From Salvator merianae (taxonomy: Eukaryota; Chordata; Lepidosauria; Squamata; Teiidae), in assembly GCA_003586115.2 (NCBI GenBank), contig QVOM02000119.1, positions 51,547,428-51,611,427 of the forward strand: a stretch of 64,000 bases of DNA, read 5' to 3'. A model generated the notes under the pieces. The model was not told the DNA's origin. It did not search any database and saw only the letters and a list, made by a program, of their open reading frames with translations. Below, in pieces: positions 23,230 through 33,305 of this stretch (position 1 is the stretch's first letter; each line of letters begins with the position of its first letter). The translations under genes were made by a program, and so were the position numbers.

Positions 23230-24042
23230 GCATCTGAGGGGCCTACTCCCCAAGTCCCTGCCACCAGACGTATAGTCCGTGCAGCGCGCAGGCTCGATTC
23301 TCCCCAACGGGAAGCTGGGCCTGAGCCTGATGCTGGATTTTCTTCCTCAGCAGAGGCGCATAGCTCCCTCCTTCATGCTGAGAAATTGCAGGTTCCTCCA
23401 GCAAGGGAAGAGGGGGGGGTGGAGACGGCTCCAGCTGCCATGGCAGCTGGGCCTCCCCCACCTGTCCCGGGTTCCAGTGCGACCTCGCAGCCCGAGACCG
23501 AGGAGGAGCGGGAGCCTCGCCCTGGTCCTTCTCGGCCCTGGGCTGGGGGGGGGGATGGTTCTGGTCCCCAGGAGGAGCCAGCAGCAGCAGAACCATCTCC
23601 AGCAGCAAAGCGGGCACGTCATGTTAGCCCGGAGGGCAGCGTAGTGTGGAGTCATTTTGAGCTCTGCCCTGATGCTCCAACCTACGCTGCCTGCAAGCAC
23701 TGCAAGGCACGGGTCAGCAGGGGACAGAACATCCGGCATCTTGGCACCACTGCGTTGTGGAGCCATCTGAGGACTCGGCACCCTACCGTTCTGCCCCCTG
23801 ATGACAACAGTAGGCCACGCGTGCCTGGGAGTAGCAGTGCTGTGTCAGCCACCCGGCAGACACAGCTACCCGAGCAGTGGTTGCGGAAGGCTGGGGGCTC
23901 CTGGGCTGATCGTCGAGGTAGATCTCGTATAACTCGGCTCATTGCGGAGATGATCGCCCTCGACGATCAGCTACTCACCGTGGTGGAGAACATCGGCTTC
24001 CGCCGGGTGATCCAAGAGCTCGCCCCATCAGCAGGAGCGTGA
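23230..24042 (+). CDS. hAT transposase, N-terminal part with BED zinc finger
   Basis: This is the N-terminal part of a hAT transposase, which binds the transposon ends. The frame is open from 23230 after a possible splice acceptor. The first in-frame ATG is at 23440 in a good context (GCCATGG), so I take that as the likely start. Upstream ATGs at 23330 and 23375 are out of frame. A Pro/Ala/Glu-rich leader is followed by a BED finger: Trp and Phe of the WSHF motif, CKHC at about 23692-23703, and two His in LWSHLRTRH at about 23755-23781. A linker then runs to IGFRRVIQEL, the start of the conserved hAT core. The frame ends at a TGA (24040-24042). The protein resumes in the next frame, so a frameshift of about 24024-24040 breaks the gene. 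The same relative shift occurs in the second assembled copy. Confidence 0.8.
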   Translation, partial: ASEGPTPQVPATRRIVRAARRLDSPQREAGPEPDAGFSSSAEAHSSLLHAEKLQVPPAREEGGVETAPAAMAAGPPPPVPGSSATSQPETEEEREPRPGPSRPWAGGGDGSGPQEEPAAAEPSPAAKRARHVSPEGSVVWSHFELCPDAPTYAACKHCKARVSRGQNIRHLGTTALWSHLRTRHPTVLPPDDNSRPRVPGSSSAVSATRQTQLPEQWLRKAGGSWADRRGRSRITRLIAEMIALDDQLLTVVENIGFRRVIQELAPSAGA

Positions 24043-25670
24043 TGCCCACCCTGTATGAGTCGTGCAGGGAGGCGGTGCAGGTAAGGATGGCACGCACTGC
24101 CATCCATCCCTGCCCAGTTGTGCATTTCACTGCCGATCTGTGGACCAGCGGCACAGGAATGCATGGCTCCTTCCTCTCCCTCACTGCGCACTGGTGGGGG
24201 GAGGAAAGAGAGGGTGGTGTTTCGGCCAGTGCTGCTGCGCCTTCTCAAGCTCCCTCACAGGCAGTTAAGCCCCTTTGGGCCTTGCTGCATGTGGAGGAGT
24301 TTGACACGAGCCACACTGCCGAACACCTGTCTGAGGCCATGGAGCGTCAGGTGAACGGTTGGTTGAGCCATGAACCGACCCTTTGCCGTGGCTTCATGGT
24401 CACGGACAATGGTAGAAACATAGTTAAGGCAGCCGGCCTGGCGGGGTTTATGAGCGTCACCTGTATGTCTCACACTCTCCACCTGGTCGTGAGGGACGCT
24501 CTTGGACTCCCTGGGCCTGGGTCCAGGAGTGTGGGCCCCGCTGCAGCTTCCGCCACCGCATCTATGGGAGCCCTTGTGGAGAAGTGCCGCAGGATGGCTT
24601 CCCATTTGCACAGGAGTGTAAGCATGCAGAGGCTGCTCAGAGAGGCCCAGAGGGAGCGGCAGCTGCCGGAACATCAGATCCCCACTGACGTTCCCACCCG
24701 GTGGAACTCCACCTACCTCCTGCTCCAGCGCCTTCTAGAGCAGAAGCCCGCCCTTCACACGCTCGCGATGAGGCATAACGTGGAGGAGTGCAGTCTCTCC
24801 CCGGAGGACTGGCGCACCATCACGGATGCTGTCAAGGTTCTCCGGTTCTTCGATCAACTGACGAGGAAAATGAGTTCTGAGACAGCACTGCTGAGCATTG
24901 CGCTGACAAGCGCGATTGCCTTGGGCAAACGCCTTGCTGGGCTTCGGCCGCAGCTGAACACTGAGGCTGGCCGGGCCTTGGCGAGTCGGCTGCAGGCTGG
25001 GGTTGAGAGGAGGCTGACTGAGCCCTTGCGACAGAAGCCTGCCTCCATTTTGGCCAGCCTTCTGGACCCAAGGGTTCGGGAGGGAGCTGTCCCAGAGGAT
25101 CAGCTCCCTCGGTGGAGAGATCGCCTGGTCCAGGCAGTGAGGAGAGTCCAGACAGAGAGATTGGGGGGCCAGGCAGGGCACAGTGGAGGAGCGCATTCTA
25201 GCAGTGCGTCCCCCGCTTCCAGTGGCGGAAGTTCCCCTGGTCCTAGTGGTAGCGGTCGGCCCAGCAGCGTGGTTTCACAGGCAGGTCATGATGAGTGCCC
25301 AGACAACACAGAGTCTGACATTTTGGGACTCACTGACCTTCCCACGAGATGGCAGAGGCCAGCTTCCGTTGATAGTGCTGAGCAGTCCGTTCTGCAGTAT
25401 CTTTCAGGGGAAGCGGCAGATGTGGACACGGTGCCATCCGAGTTTTGGGCGAAGCATCGCCAAATCTGGCCGGATTTGGAAGCTGTTGCCTGGAGGTACC
25501 TGTCAGCTCCACCGACATCCGTGCAGAGCGAGAGGGTGTTCTCCATGGCTGGTGACGTGTTGACATCTCATCGCTCTCGCACGGGCGGCGAACTTGTGCA
25601 GCAGCTCGTCTTCCTAAAGGCCAACCTGCCCCTGCTGGGTTTTCCCGAGCTGCCTTTGGGGGATGAGTGA
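24039..25670 (+). CDS. hAT transposase, catalytic and dimerisation part (copy A)
   Basis: This is the RNase H-like catalytic core of a hAT transposase, which cuts and joins the element ends. Counting from 24039, Asp33 in FTADLWTS and Asp123 in MVTDNGRN fit the first two acidic catalytic residues. Cys142 and His145 form the CxxH motif (CMSHTLHLVV). RWNSTYLLLQ lies near residue 219. A Ser/Gly/Pro-rich insert spans about 375-415. The C-terminal hAT dimerisation domain, with SVQSERVFSMAG and LVQQLVFLKANLPLL, spans about 455-533. I did not assign the catalytic Glu with confidence. The 543-codon frame is otherwise intact. The ATG at 24042 is internal to the normal protein, and the true start is in the upstream frame. 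Two CAG|GTAAGG-like strings inside the frame look like chance donors. Confidence 0.88.
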   Translation: MMPTLYESCREAVQVRMARTAIHPCPVVHFTADLWTSGTGMHGSFLSLTAHWWGEEREGGVSASAAAPSQAPSQAVKPLWALLHVEEFDTSHTAEHLSEAMERQVNGWLSHEPTLCRGFMVTDNGRNIVKAAGLAGFMSVTCMSHTLHLVVRDALGLPGPGSRSVGPAAASATASMGALVEKCRRMASHLHRSVSMQRLLREAQRERQLPEHQIPTDVPTRWNSTYLLLQRLLEQKPALHTLAMRHNVEECSLSPEDWRTITDAVKVLRFFDQLTRKMSSETALLSIALTSAIALGKRLAGLRPQLNTEAGRALASRLQAGVERRLTEPLRQKPASILASLLDPRVREGAVPEDQLPRWRDRLVQAVRRVQTERLGGQAGHSGGAHSSSASPASSGGSSPGPSGSGRPSSVVSQAGHDECPDNTESDILGLTDLPTRWQRPASVDSAEQSVLQYLSGEAADVDTVPSEFWAKHRQIWPDLEAVAWRYLSAPPTSVQSERVFSMAGDVLTSHRSRTGGELVQQLVFLKANLPLLGFPELPLGDE

Positions 25671-26855
25671 CCAGACCATGGATCACTCCATCCCAACACT
25701 GCAGCACCATAGGCAGCCGGGACAAAAATGAGAAGAACTAGGTGGCCCAATAACCCCCAACAGGACCAGAAGAATAATTAAGCACCAAACCAGCAGGAAA
25801 CTGTAGATAAGGAGAGCCACAAAGTAAGGGGCAGAAACACAGTGTATTGAATAGTAGGGGAAGCTGAGTAGGGACTTTATTAAGGGGTAAAAAAGGCATT
25901 TGCTTTCTAACTGTTTATATTTCAGTTTGTCGGAGCAATCTCTTTCTCTGTGTCTGTGTCACGCTCAGGCACGTATGCACGCAGACACACACGCACCGTG
26001 ACGCAAACTCAAGCACACACACACACACACACACCAAGGACGCCAGGCCAATGATGACATGGGTACTAGGTACAGGTTACGCTCTGTGTCCCTGGGCCAG
26101 CAGAACCCATCAGGGTCCGCGCCCAAGGCCAGTCTGAGGCCTTGTCCGAGGTGGAGAACACACACCATCACCTCAATATGAAAAAGTCCCTCCCAGCCAG
26201 CCCTACCTGAGCAGAGGGGTATTTGAGACCCCGGGGACACCATGAGGCTATCTAGTCCAACCCATCACATATACAAACAAAGCCGTGCCCTCTTTTACTT
26301 GGGTACAGCTCATATCTCTTTTGGAGTTTAACTGAACTGGCATGTGCAAAAAATTCCTTTGGCAAACTCTTCAACAGCTTATAAGAGTCATATTTAAGCC
26401 GGAAGAACGTCTATTCTTGGGAGTTTGTGAGTTCACCATCACCATGTGTTACAATACATAACCTTCTACTGGCCGCTGTAATCTACAGCGGCATCCTCTT
26501 ATTCTAGGTTGTCTCATGCCCAACTGGAGCTTGTACCAGGCCACACATTTCCTATTTAGTTCTGCCATGGTCTGGTAAGGGGCAACCTAGAGGAAGCGGA
26601 AACCTACCTGAAATAGAGTACGATTTTGAAGGGGAATGCATGCACTTAAAAGTTTACACTTCCCACCCAGACTTTCCAAAGGAATCAGATACACAGAATC
26701 TGGATTAACTAAGCAAAACATTTTTATTGGACTCAGGGATGGTCAGGTGGGGTATACGTACAAAGGGTTAGGGATAGGGATAGGTGGGGCACTGAACAGC
26801 ACTATTATTAACAGTAGTATTAAACAAAACCTTATAAAATACACAAAACTATTTA
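25671..26855. other. Region between the convergent genes, copy A
   Basis: This non-coding DNA holds an (AC)n tract at about 26011-26032 and the - strand poly(A) signal (TTTATT on +) at 26723-26728. A TAGTCCAACCC string at about 26255 is common in reptile repeats. An ATTAAA at 26818-26823 could serve as a variant poly(A) signal for the + strand transposase. Confidence 0.5.
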
Positions 26856-27055
26856 NNNNNNNNNNNNNNNNNNNNNNNNNNNNNNNNNNNNNNNNNNNNN
26901 NNNNNNNNNNNNNNNNNNNNNNNNNNNNNNNNNNNNNNNNNNNNNNNNNNNNNNNNNNNNNNNNNNNNNNNNNNNNNNNNNNNNNNNNNNNNNNNNNNNN
27001 NNNNNNNNNNNNNNNNNNNNNNNNNNNNNNNNNNNNNNNNNNNNNNNNNNNNNNN
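26856..27055. other. Assembly gap, 200 N
   Basis: Exactly 200 Ns, a size typical of a fixed-length scaffolding gap rather than a measured one. Any open frame drawn across it is meaningless. Confidence 0.98.
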
Positions 27056-27111
27056 TTCCGCCGGGTGATCCAAGAGCTCGCCTACCCTCACGCACCACGT
27101 TCAGCAGGAGC

Positions 27112-28743
27112 GTGATGCCCTCCCTGTACGAGGCGTGCAGGGAGGCGGTGCAGGTAAGGATGGCACGCACTGCCATCCATCCCTGCCCAGTCGTGCATTT
27201 CACTGCCGATCTGTGGACCAGCGGCACAGGAATGCATGGCTCCTTCCTCTCCCTCACTGCGCACTGGTGGGGGGAGGAAAGAGAGGGTGGTGTTTCGGCC
27301 AGTGCTGCTGCGCCTTCTCAAGCTCCCTCACAGGCAGTTAAGCCCCTTTGGGCCTTGCTGCATGTGGAGGAGTTTGACACGAGCCACACTGCCGAACACC
27401 TGTCTGAGGCCATGGACCGTCAGGTGAACGGTTGGTTGAGCCATGAACCGACCCTTTGCCGTGGCTTCATGGTCACGGACAATGGTAGGAACATAGTTAA
27501 GGCAGCCGGCCTGGCGGGGTTTGTGAGCGTCACCTGTATGTCTCACACTCTCCACCTGGTCGTGAGGGACGCTCTTGGACTCCCTGGGCCTGGGTCCAGG
27601 AGTGTGGGCCCCGCTGCAGCTTCCGCCACCGCATCTATGGGAGCCCTTGTGGAGAAGTGCCGCAGGATGGCTTCCCATTTGCACAGGAGTGTAAGCATGC
27701 AGAGGCTGCTCAGAGAGGCCCAGAGGGAGCGGCAGCTGCCGGAACATCAGATCCCCACTGACGTTCCCACCCGGTGGAACTCCACCTACCTCCTGCTCCA
27801 GCGCCTTCTAGAGCAGAAGCCCGCCCTTCACACGCTCGCGATGAGGCATAACGTGGAGGAGTGCAGTCTCTCCCCGGAGAACTGGTGCACCATCACGGAT
27901 GCTGTCAAGGTTCTCCGGTTCTTCGATCAACTGACGAGGAAAATGAGTTCTGAGACAGCACTGCTGAGCGTTGCGCTGACAAGCGCGATTGCCTTGGGCA
28001 AACGCCTTGCTGGGCTTCGGCCGCAGCTGAACACTGAGGCTGGCCGGGCCTTGGCGAGTCGGCTGCAGGCTGGGGTTGAGAGGAGGCTGATTGAGCCCTT
28101 GCGACAGAAGCCTGCCTCCATTTTGGCCAGCCTTCTGGACCCAAGGGTTCGGGAGGGAGCTGTCCCAGAGGATCAGCTCCCTCGGTGGAGAGATCGCCTG
28201 GTCCAGGCAGTGAGGAGAGTCCAGACAGAGAGATTGGGGGGCCAGGCAGGGCACAGTGGAGGAGCGCCTGCTAGCAGTGCGTCCCCCGCTTCCAGTGGCG
28301 GAAGTTCCCCTGGTCCTAGTGGTAGCGGTCAGCCCAGCAGCGTGGTTTCACAGGCAGGTCATGATGAGTGCCCAGACGACACAGAGTCTGACATTTTTGG
28401 ACTCACTGACCTTCCCACGAGACGGCAGAGGCCAGCTTCCGTTGATAGTGCTGAGCAGTCCGTTCTGCAGTATCTTTCAGGGGAAGCGGCAGACGTGGAC
28501 ACGGTGCCATCCGAGTTTTGGGCGAAGCATCGCCAAATCTGGCCGGATTTGGAAGCTGTTGCCCGGAGGTACCTGTCAGCTCCACCGACATCCGTGCAGA
28601 GCGAGAGGGTGTTCTCCATGGCTGGTGACGTGTTGACATCTCATCGCTCTCGCACGGGCGGTGAACTTGTGCAGCAGCTCGTCTTCCTAAAGGCCAACCT
28701 GCCCCTGCTGGGCTTTCCCGAGCTGCCTTTGGGGGATGAGTGA
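27112..28743 (+). CDS. hAT transposase, catalytic part (copy B, probably the same gene)
   Basis: This has the same 543-codon frame and motifs as 24039-25670, with about 15 amino-acid differences. Examples are Asp for Glu in the MDRQVNG block, Val for Met before SVTCMSH, and NWC for DWR. The catalytic Asp residues, CxxH and dimerisation domain are kept. Just upstream, 27056-27115 holds only the last codons of the other frame (FRRVIQEL...). The conserved LPSRTTFSRS block is present in this copy in the second frame, from about 27079. Because it lies at a contig edge beside an N gap inside one pair of element ends, it is most likely the other haplotype or an overlap of the same gene. A real internal duplication is the alternative. 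Confidence 0.82.
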   Translation: MMPSLYEACREAVQVRMARTAIHPCPVVHFTADLWTSGTGMHGSFLSLTAHWWGEEREGGVSASAAAPSQAPSQAVKPLWALLHVEEFDTSHTAEHLSEAMDRQVNGWLSHEPTLCRGFMVTDNGRNIVKAAGLAGFVSVTCMSHTLHLVVRDALGLPGPGSRSVGPAAASATASMGALVEKCRRMASHLHRSVSMQRLLREAQRERQLPEHQIPTDVPTRWNSTYLLLQRLLEQKPALHTLAMRHNVEECSLSPENWCTITDAVKVLRFFDQLTRKMSSETALLSVALTSAIALGKRLAGLRPQLNTEAGRALASRLQAGVERRLIEPLRQKPASILASLLDPRVREGAVPEDQLPRWRDRLVQAVRRVQTERLGGQAGHSGGAPASSASPASSGGSSPGPSGSGQPSSVVSQAGHDECPDDTESDIFGLTDLPTRRQRPASVDSAEQSVLQYLSGEAADVDTVPSEFWAKHRQIWPDLEAVARRYLSAPPTSVQSERVFSMAGDVLTSHRSRTGGELVQQLVFLKANLPLLGFPELPLGDE

Positions 28744-29093
28744 CCAGGCCATGGATCACTCCATCCCAACACTGCAGCACCATAGGCAGCCGGGACAAAA
28801 ATGAGAAGAACTAGGTGGCCCAATAACCCCCAACAGGACCAGAAGAATAATTAAGCTCCAAACTGGCAGGAAACTGTAGATAAGGAGAGCCACAAAGTAA
28901 GGGGCAGAAACACAGTGTATTGAATAGTAGGGGAAGCAGAGTAGGGACTTTATTAAGGGGTAAAAAAGGCATTTGCTTTCTAACTTTTTATATTTCAGTT
29001 TGTCGGAGCAATCTCTTTCTCTGTGTCTGTGTCACACTCAGACACGTATGCACGCAGACACACACGCACTGTGACGCAAACTCAAGCACACAC

Positions 29094-29106
29094 ACACACA
29101 CACACA
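29094..29106. repeat. (AC)n microsatellite
   Basis: An AC dinucleotide run, present at equal length in the other block at about 26011-26032. Confidence 0.6.
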
Positions 29107-29795
29107 CCAAGGATGCCAGGCCAATGATGACATGGGTACTAGGTACAGGTTACGCTCTGTGTCCCTGGGCCAGCAGAACCCATCAGGGTCCGCGCCCAAG
29201 GCCAGTCTGAGGCCTTGTCCGAGGTGGAGAACACACACCATCACCTCAATATGAAAAAGTCCCTCCCAGCCAGCCCTACCTGAGCAGAGGGGTATTTGAG
29301 ACCCCGGGGACACCATGAGGCTATCTAGTCCAACCCATCACATATACAAACAAAGCCGTGCCCTCTTTTACTTGGGTACAGCTCATATCTCTTTTGGAGT
29401 TTAACTGAACTGGCATGTGCAAAAAATTCCTTTGGCAAACTCTTCAACAGCTTATAAGAGTCATATTTAAGCCGGAAGAACGTCTATTCTTGGGAGTTTG
29501 TGAGTTCACCATCACCATGTGTTACAATACATAACCTTCTACTGGCCGCTGTAATCTACAGCGGCATCCTCTTATTCTAGGTTGTCTCATGCCCAACTGG
29601 AGCTTGTACCAGGCCACACATTTCCTATTTAGTTCTGCCATGGTCTGGTAAGGGGCAACCTAGAGGAAGCGGAAACCTACCTGAAATAGAGTACGATTTT
29701 GAAGGGGAATGCATGCACTTAAAAGTTTACACTTCCCACCCAGACTTTCCAAAGGAATCAGATACACAGAATCTGGATTAACTAAGCAAAACATT

Positions 29796-29801
29796 TTTAT
29801 T
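29796..29801 (-). terminator. Poly(A) signal of the Myb/SANT gene
   Basis: AATAAA on the - strand lies about 120 bp beyond the proposed stop codon at 29922-29924. The duplicate is at 26723-26728. Confidence 0.6.
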
Positions 29802-29921
29802 GGACTCAGGGATGGTCGGGTGGGGTATACGTACAAAGGGTTAGGGATAGGGATAGGTGGGGCACTGAACAGCACTATTATTAACAGTAGTATTAAACAA
29901 AACCTTATAAAATACACAAAA

Positions 29922-32312
29922 CTATTTACAGATGCGGCAGCAATGCAGGCAGGCCAGGCAGGACTTCAGAACCTGCAGGGGGAAATAATTGCTGATCAGG
30001 CGTCGTGCAGGTTTCCCAGGGAATTTGAGGGAAAGGGCACAACAGTCAAATTGAATTCCAGCAGTAGCTGCTGGCAGAGGAGCGTTGTAGGATGAATGGC
30101 TCCTCCAACCCCTCGAGGGCCCTGGAAGATAATGGCTCGCCACGCATGCTGCCCATTCCAGGAACCTGCTGCAGCTAGTGTTTGCCCTGCTGAAACCAAT
30201 CCCGCTGTCTTCCCTACCAACGCGGTACTACTGCCTCTGGCCATAGGCCCTCACTCACCTTGCGGGCCTCTCCGGGGGAGCCTGCCTCCGGAGAGCATCC
30301 CTCAGCTCCAGCACCGCGTTGCTTATCATGTGGAGGCGGGCATCCATTGCCTCCACCTGCCCCTGCAGAACCTGCATGCCCCTTTCCATGGCAAAAGCCC
30401 TCGTGTTGCACTGCTGGTCTGTGGAAACATAAGAGGAGGAAATTAGGACCGATACACATCTGCCCAGATGCTTCACACATCCCCAGTCACGCAAAGGAGG
30501 CAAGGGCGCACTTCGCCCTGCACAGCAACACCACCATGTGAACAGCAAAAAACCCAGGAATACTCACAGTGCGTGGCCATTGCTCTCTGCATCCGAGCAT
30601 GGGACTCCAGGACCTCCTCGAGGCAGGTGGTCTGGGTCCCATGCTCCAGCTGGTCAGTCTGGGTGGCCACGTTGCAACTGCGAGGGCGGGGTTGTTGCTC
30701 CTCCTCCTCCATGCAGATCTGCAGGGCACTTGTGGAGGGGGGTGAGCCCTCTGAGGCTGGGCCTCCTGCTGGGCATCCTGTAAAGTGAGAGCAGAACAGG
30801 TGGCTCAGCAGCCAACAGGATGCAATGGGGATTGGTGCAAGAGGGATCTGCTGCCAGTAACACCAGTCCCCTAATGGCAGCGATGCAGGGTGGGCGGAAA
30901 TGGCTGGGGAATAAGGGCCGGTGCAGTACTCACTGCTTTCCTGTGTGTGTGGGGGGGGATGCCGCACCAGGCAGACATCTAAGTGCTACAGCTGGGAAGA
31001 AGGAGAGAGGAAAGGAATATAGCAACATTTCAATTCAACAACAAGATGAGTGTCACTGTCAGTGCACCTTCAGCCCTGATCAGCATTGGCAGCTGGGTAG
31101 GGCAGGGAGGGAACTGATGGAATGGATCAATGAATCAGGCCCACTCCCCCATTTCGGACAGGCTTGCAGCCCGCCCGCCCGCCAAGGAAGCTAGCTGTAT
31201 CCTGCTTCATGTAGCCCCCCTGCAAGCAAACTTACAGTGAACGCCCCTGCTGCTGCCCTCCATTGCAGGATCCTCCTGCAGAAGGATGCCTGGTGGGTCA
31301 GTGTGTGTTGGGGCTGGGGCTCCTTCCAGCACTGCGGGTGGTTCTGCTCAGGAGGAGGATAGAGGAAAGAACCACAATGAACACCTGACGGCCTGACAAT
31401 TCCCATTTTTCTCTGGGTTCACAAACCTCCACCTGTTCCCTGCTATTCCCTCATTCTTAGTAGTGTCCCCACAGCATCCCTTCCAAAGGGCAACACCAAC
31501 GTACCTTCTGCTGGCTCTGCAGCTGGCCACTCCTCCTCCTCCTCTTGCTCTTCAGGAGAACGTGCTCCGGCTGGAAAGCAATAATGTCACACTGTTCAGA
31601 GGTTGTCAGTTGGGCCAACTGCATAAGAAAGCGGTACCCACCCACCGTACTTGATGCCATCCAGCCATGTATGCGGCAGAAATAAGGAGTTCATGTTTAA
31701 TGTGTGGAGACCATCATGTGTTACAGCCAGCATTATGGTTCTGTACCTTCCCCCCCCCCCCGCATAAGGTCCCAGTCAAACAAATCAGCAGTTCCTTCCC
31801 ACTGAAATCAAGAGTGCAAGCAGTGAACAATAATACTTATTATATCATTGCCCCAACTGCCAAGAGAGTGGCAGATGCGCACAAGCGGTCAGGCCACATC
31901 TGGCAATCCATATTTATTTTCGGGGGCAGTAGGGGGGCGTTTCAATGACAAGAAGGAACAACGTACCTGAACTGGCCTTGTGGCGATGTCTCCAGTGGGG
32001 TTTCCCAGCAACCACCCAGAGCTGTCGGAGGAGGGGATAGTGAGGTGGCCTCTTCTGGTGCGGAGGAGAACCATCATGGGCCTCCAGGGCTCCGTAGAAA
32101 CCGGCCCTGAGCCCCTTGAACTTCAGCCGGCATTGTGCCACGGAGCGCCTGAATCCCCGCACCTGCAGACTTCTCGATGCCTCTAAGAAGAGGCTTCGAT
32201 TTTGCCTGCAGGTGCAGGTCATCAGACGCTCTCGCAGCCCATTGGCTGCTAGCAGCGCCTCTAGCAGGGCCTGGATCTCTTCTGGCTGCCAGTACAAATA
32301 ACGGGTTGCCAT
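29922..32312 (-). CDS. Transposon-borne Myb/SANT-like (trihelix) protein, about six exons
   Basis: A spliced gene convergent to the transposase. Proposed exons are 32312-31967, 31570-31505, 31343-31236, 30777 (or 30768)-30568, 30418-30259 and 30186-29922. Donors read CAG|GTACGT, AAG|GTACGT, ACT|GTAAGT, ACT|GTGAGT and AAG|GTGAGT, and phases agree through exons 1-3 and 4-6. Exon 1 encodes a Myb/SANT-like domain: Trp8, a helix EEIQALLEALL (11-21), the recognition-type helix RSVAQCRLKFKGLR (56-69), then HYPLLRQLWVVAGKP. Exons 2-3 give an acidic EEEEEW linker. Exon 5 is a heptad-like coiled coil (MQVLQGQVEAMDARLHMI). The last exon is Cys-rich and ends at TAG. In the exon 3-4 join the stronger acceptor creates TGA; the acceptor 9 bp later keeps the frame. 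The likely role is to bind the element ends beside the transposase, as in PIF/Harbinger, but this is inference. Confidence 0.7.
31967..32312 (-). CDS. Exon 1 of the Myb/SANT gene
   Basis: The 346-bp exon starts at an ATG in AAAATGG context, with an in-frame stop 9 bp upstream, so no longer start exists. It ends at an ideal donor, CAG|GTACGT. All of the three-helix DNA-binding domain is in this exon. A TATTTAA box at 32333-32339 is so close that transcription from it would begin at or inside the first codons. Either that box is not the one used, or a downstream Met (residue 31) is. Confidence 0.75.
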
Positions 32313-32332
32313 TTTTCCCTACGAGGTGACCA

Positions 32333-32400
32333 TTAAATAGATCCCGCCCACTGCAGTTTTATTGGCCTGTGAAACCTGCTCTGGGATTGGCTGCCTAGGA
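32333..32400 (-). promoter_or_regulatory. Promoter-like region of the Myb/SANT gene
   Basis: On the - strand: CCAAT boxes at 32400-32396 and 32365-32361, a GC box GTGGGCGGG at 32351-32343 and TATTTAA at 32339-32333, in that order before the ATG. Confidence 0.55.
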
Positions 32401-32409
32401 TCACACTAG

Positions 32410-33084
32410 TGATTCGCCCTCTCCACGGCAGCTGGGGTCTTCTGACCTCCTTGCCCAACATGCCCTCTTATCAGTGGGTAAGCCCTGCCTGGGAAGGGAC
32501 TTTCAAAAAGCTTTCAAAAAAAAACCAAAAAAAACTTTCACTGGCTCTCAAAGCTAGTAGTAAGTTACCTCATATGATCCCCGTTAGATGGCTGTCACGG
32601 TCTCGCGCGCTGAAGTCCGCTCCTTTCCCTTTTCTTCATTTAGCAGCCAGCCAGCAGCAGCAACATTCTGATTTCCACGGATCATTCGTTGCCTCGCGAC
32701 TTTGTAGTAACCTCGGTTAATTTTTTTCCACAAGCGCCTCGCCTAGTCCTACTCATTGTACGAGGTGGGCGGGCTCAGTCAGTGACGGTCAAAGCAGTTG
32801 CCTTCAGCTAAGCGAGTAATTTAGAAGGTTGGAGGCAGCCGCAGGATGAAATAACTGAGAAAAGCAGCGAAATGACGCGTCGTCGTCTTGCACTACGTTC
32901 CAAAAAGTATAACTATACCACCATCAAACAAATTTTATTAGCGTCCTAGCCATCTGAGTTTCTCATCCTCATGCGATGCGATCCGATGCGAGGCAGGCAA
33001 AGAGTTAAAAAAAAACCCGTCGTCTAAGTCTTTCCTACAGTGATGCATTACAATTTCCAACCCCTAGAGGCAGAGTCTGTAGGC
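32410..33084. other. Right inner region of the hAT element
   Basis: No coding is recognised. It is CpG-containing and carries an A-rich stretch at about 32517-32533. GATGCGATGCGATCCGATG near 32973 is a short tandem-like CG-rich string. Confidence 0.4.
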
Positions 33085-33305
33085 TGCGAAGCCACCGAGC
33101 TTCGTAGCTTCGTTGTTTTCGCTGCGAAAAAAAAGACGAAAGCGGCCGTTCGCGGCGAGTGGCGAAGGTCCCGAAAATTAGCGAAAATGGCCAGGACTTT
33201 TGCCATTCGCATTCGCAGTGGAGATGCCACTTCGCATTCAATGCGAAAGTCGCAAAGCAACGAAATTCGTACGAAATTTTGTTGCTTCGAAACTTCGTGC
33301 ACACC
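33085..33305. repeat. Right subterminal CGAA/TTCG motif cluster
   Basis: About twenty CGAA or TTCG tetramers lie in ~220 bp on both strands, such as GCGAAAAT, TTTCGCTGCGAAA and TTCGAAAC. The density is far above the flanks. The left end has the same motif family, including the shared TTTCGCTGCGAAAA string. Confidence 0.75.

Larger units (their letters stand above)
23998..26855. repeat. Duplicated block, copy A (left of gap)
   Basis: It matches 27056-29928 over its full length, with roughly 1% substitutions and a single 15-bp length difference near 24024. It ends exactly at the N gap. Confidence 0.93.
27056..29928. repeat. Duplicated block, copy B (right of gap)
   Basis: It starts at the first base after the gap, within the transposase, and repeats 23998-26855. 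It continues past 29928 into sequence that copy A lacks, so the two contigs overlap head to tail. Confidence 0.93.

Noticed and set aside
23243..23781. Long - strand open frames opposite the transposase N-terminal part
   Set aside because: They are GC-driven shadows of the + strand gene, which has the recognised BED finger and consistent codon pattern.
24075..24085. Splice donor GTGCAG|GTAAGG inside the transposase
   Set aside because: The frame is conserved straight through it into the FTADLWTS catalytic block, so it is coding.
26636..27257. Open frames running through the N gap
   Set aside because: Translation across Ns is not evidence. The flanks are non-coding on one side and transposase on the other.
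23998..29928. Two separate hAT insertions in tandem
   Set aside because: Only one left end, one right end and one target-site duplication exist. The repeated part is internal and abuts a gap on both sides.
31463..31948. + strand frames opposite the Myb/SANT exons
   Set aside because: They lack any domain. The - strand has matched splice sites, phases and a recognised DNA-binding domain.
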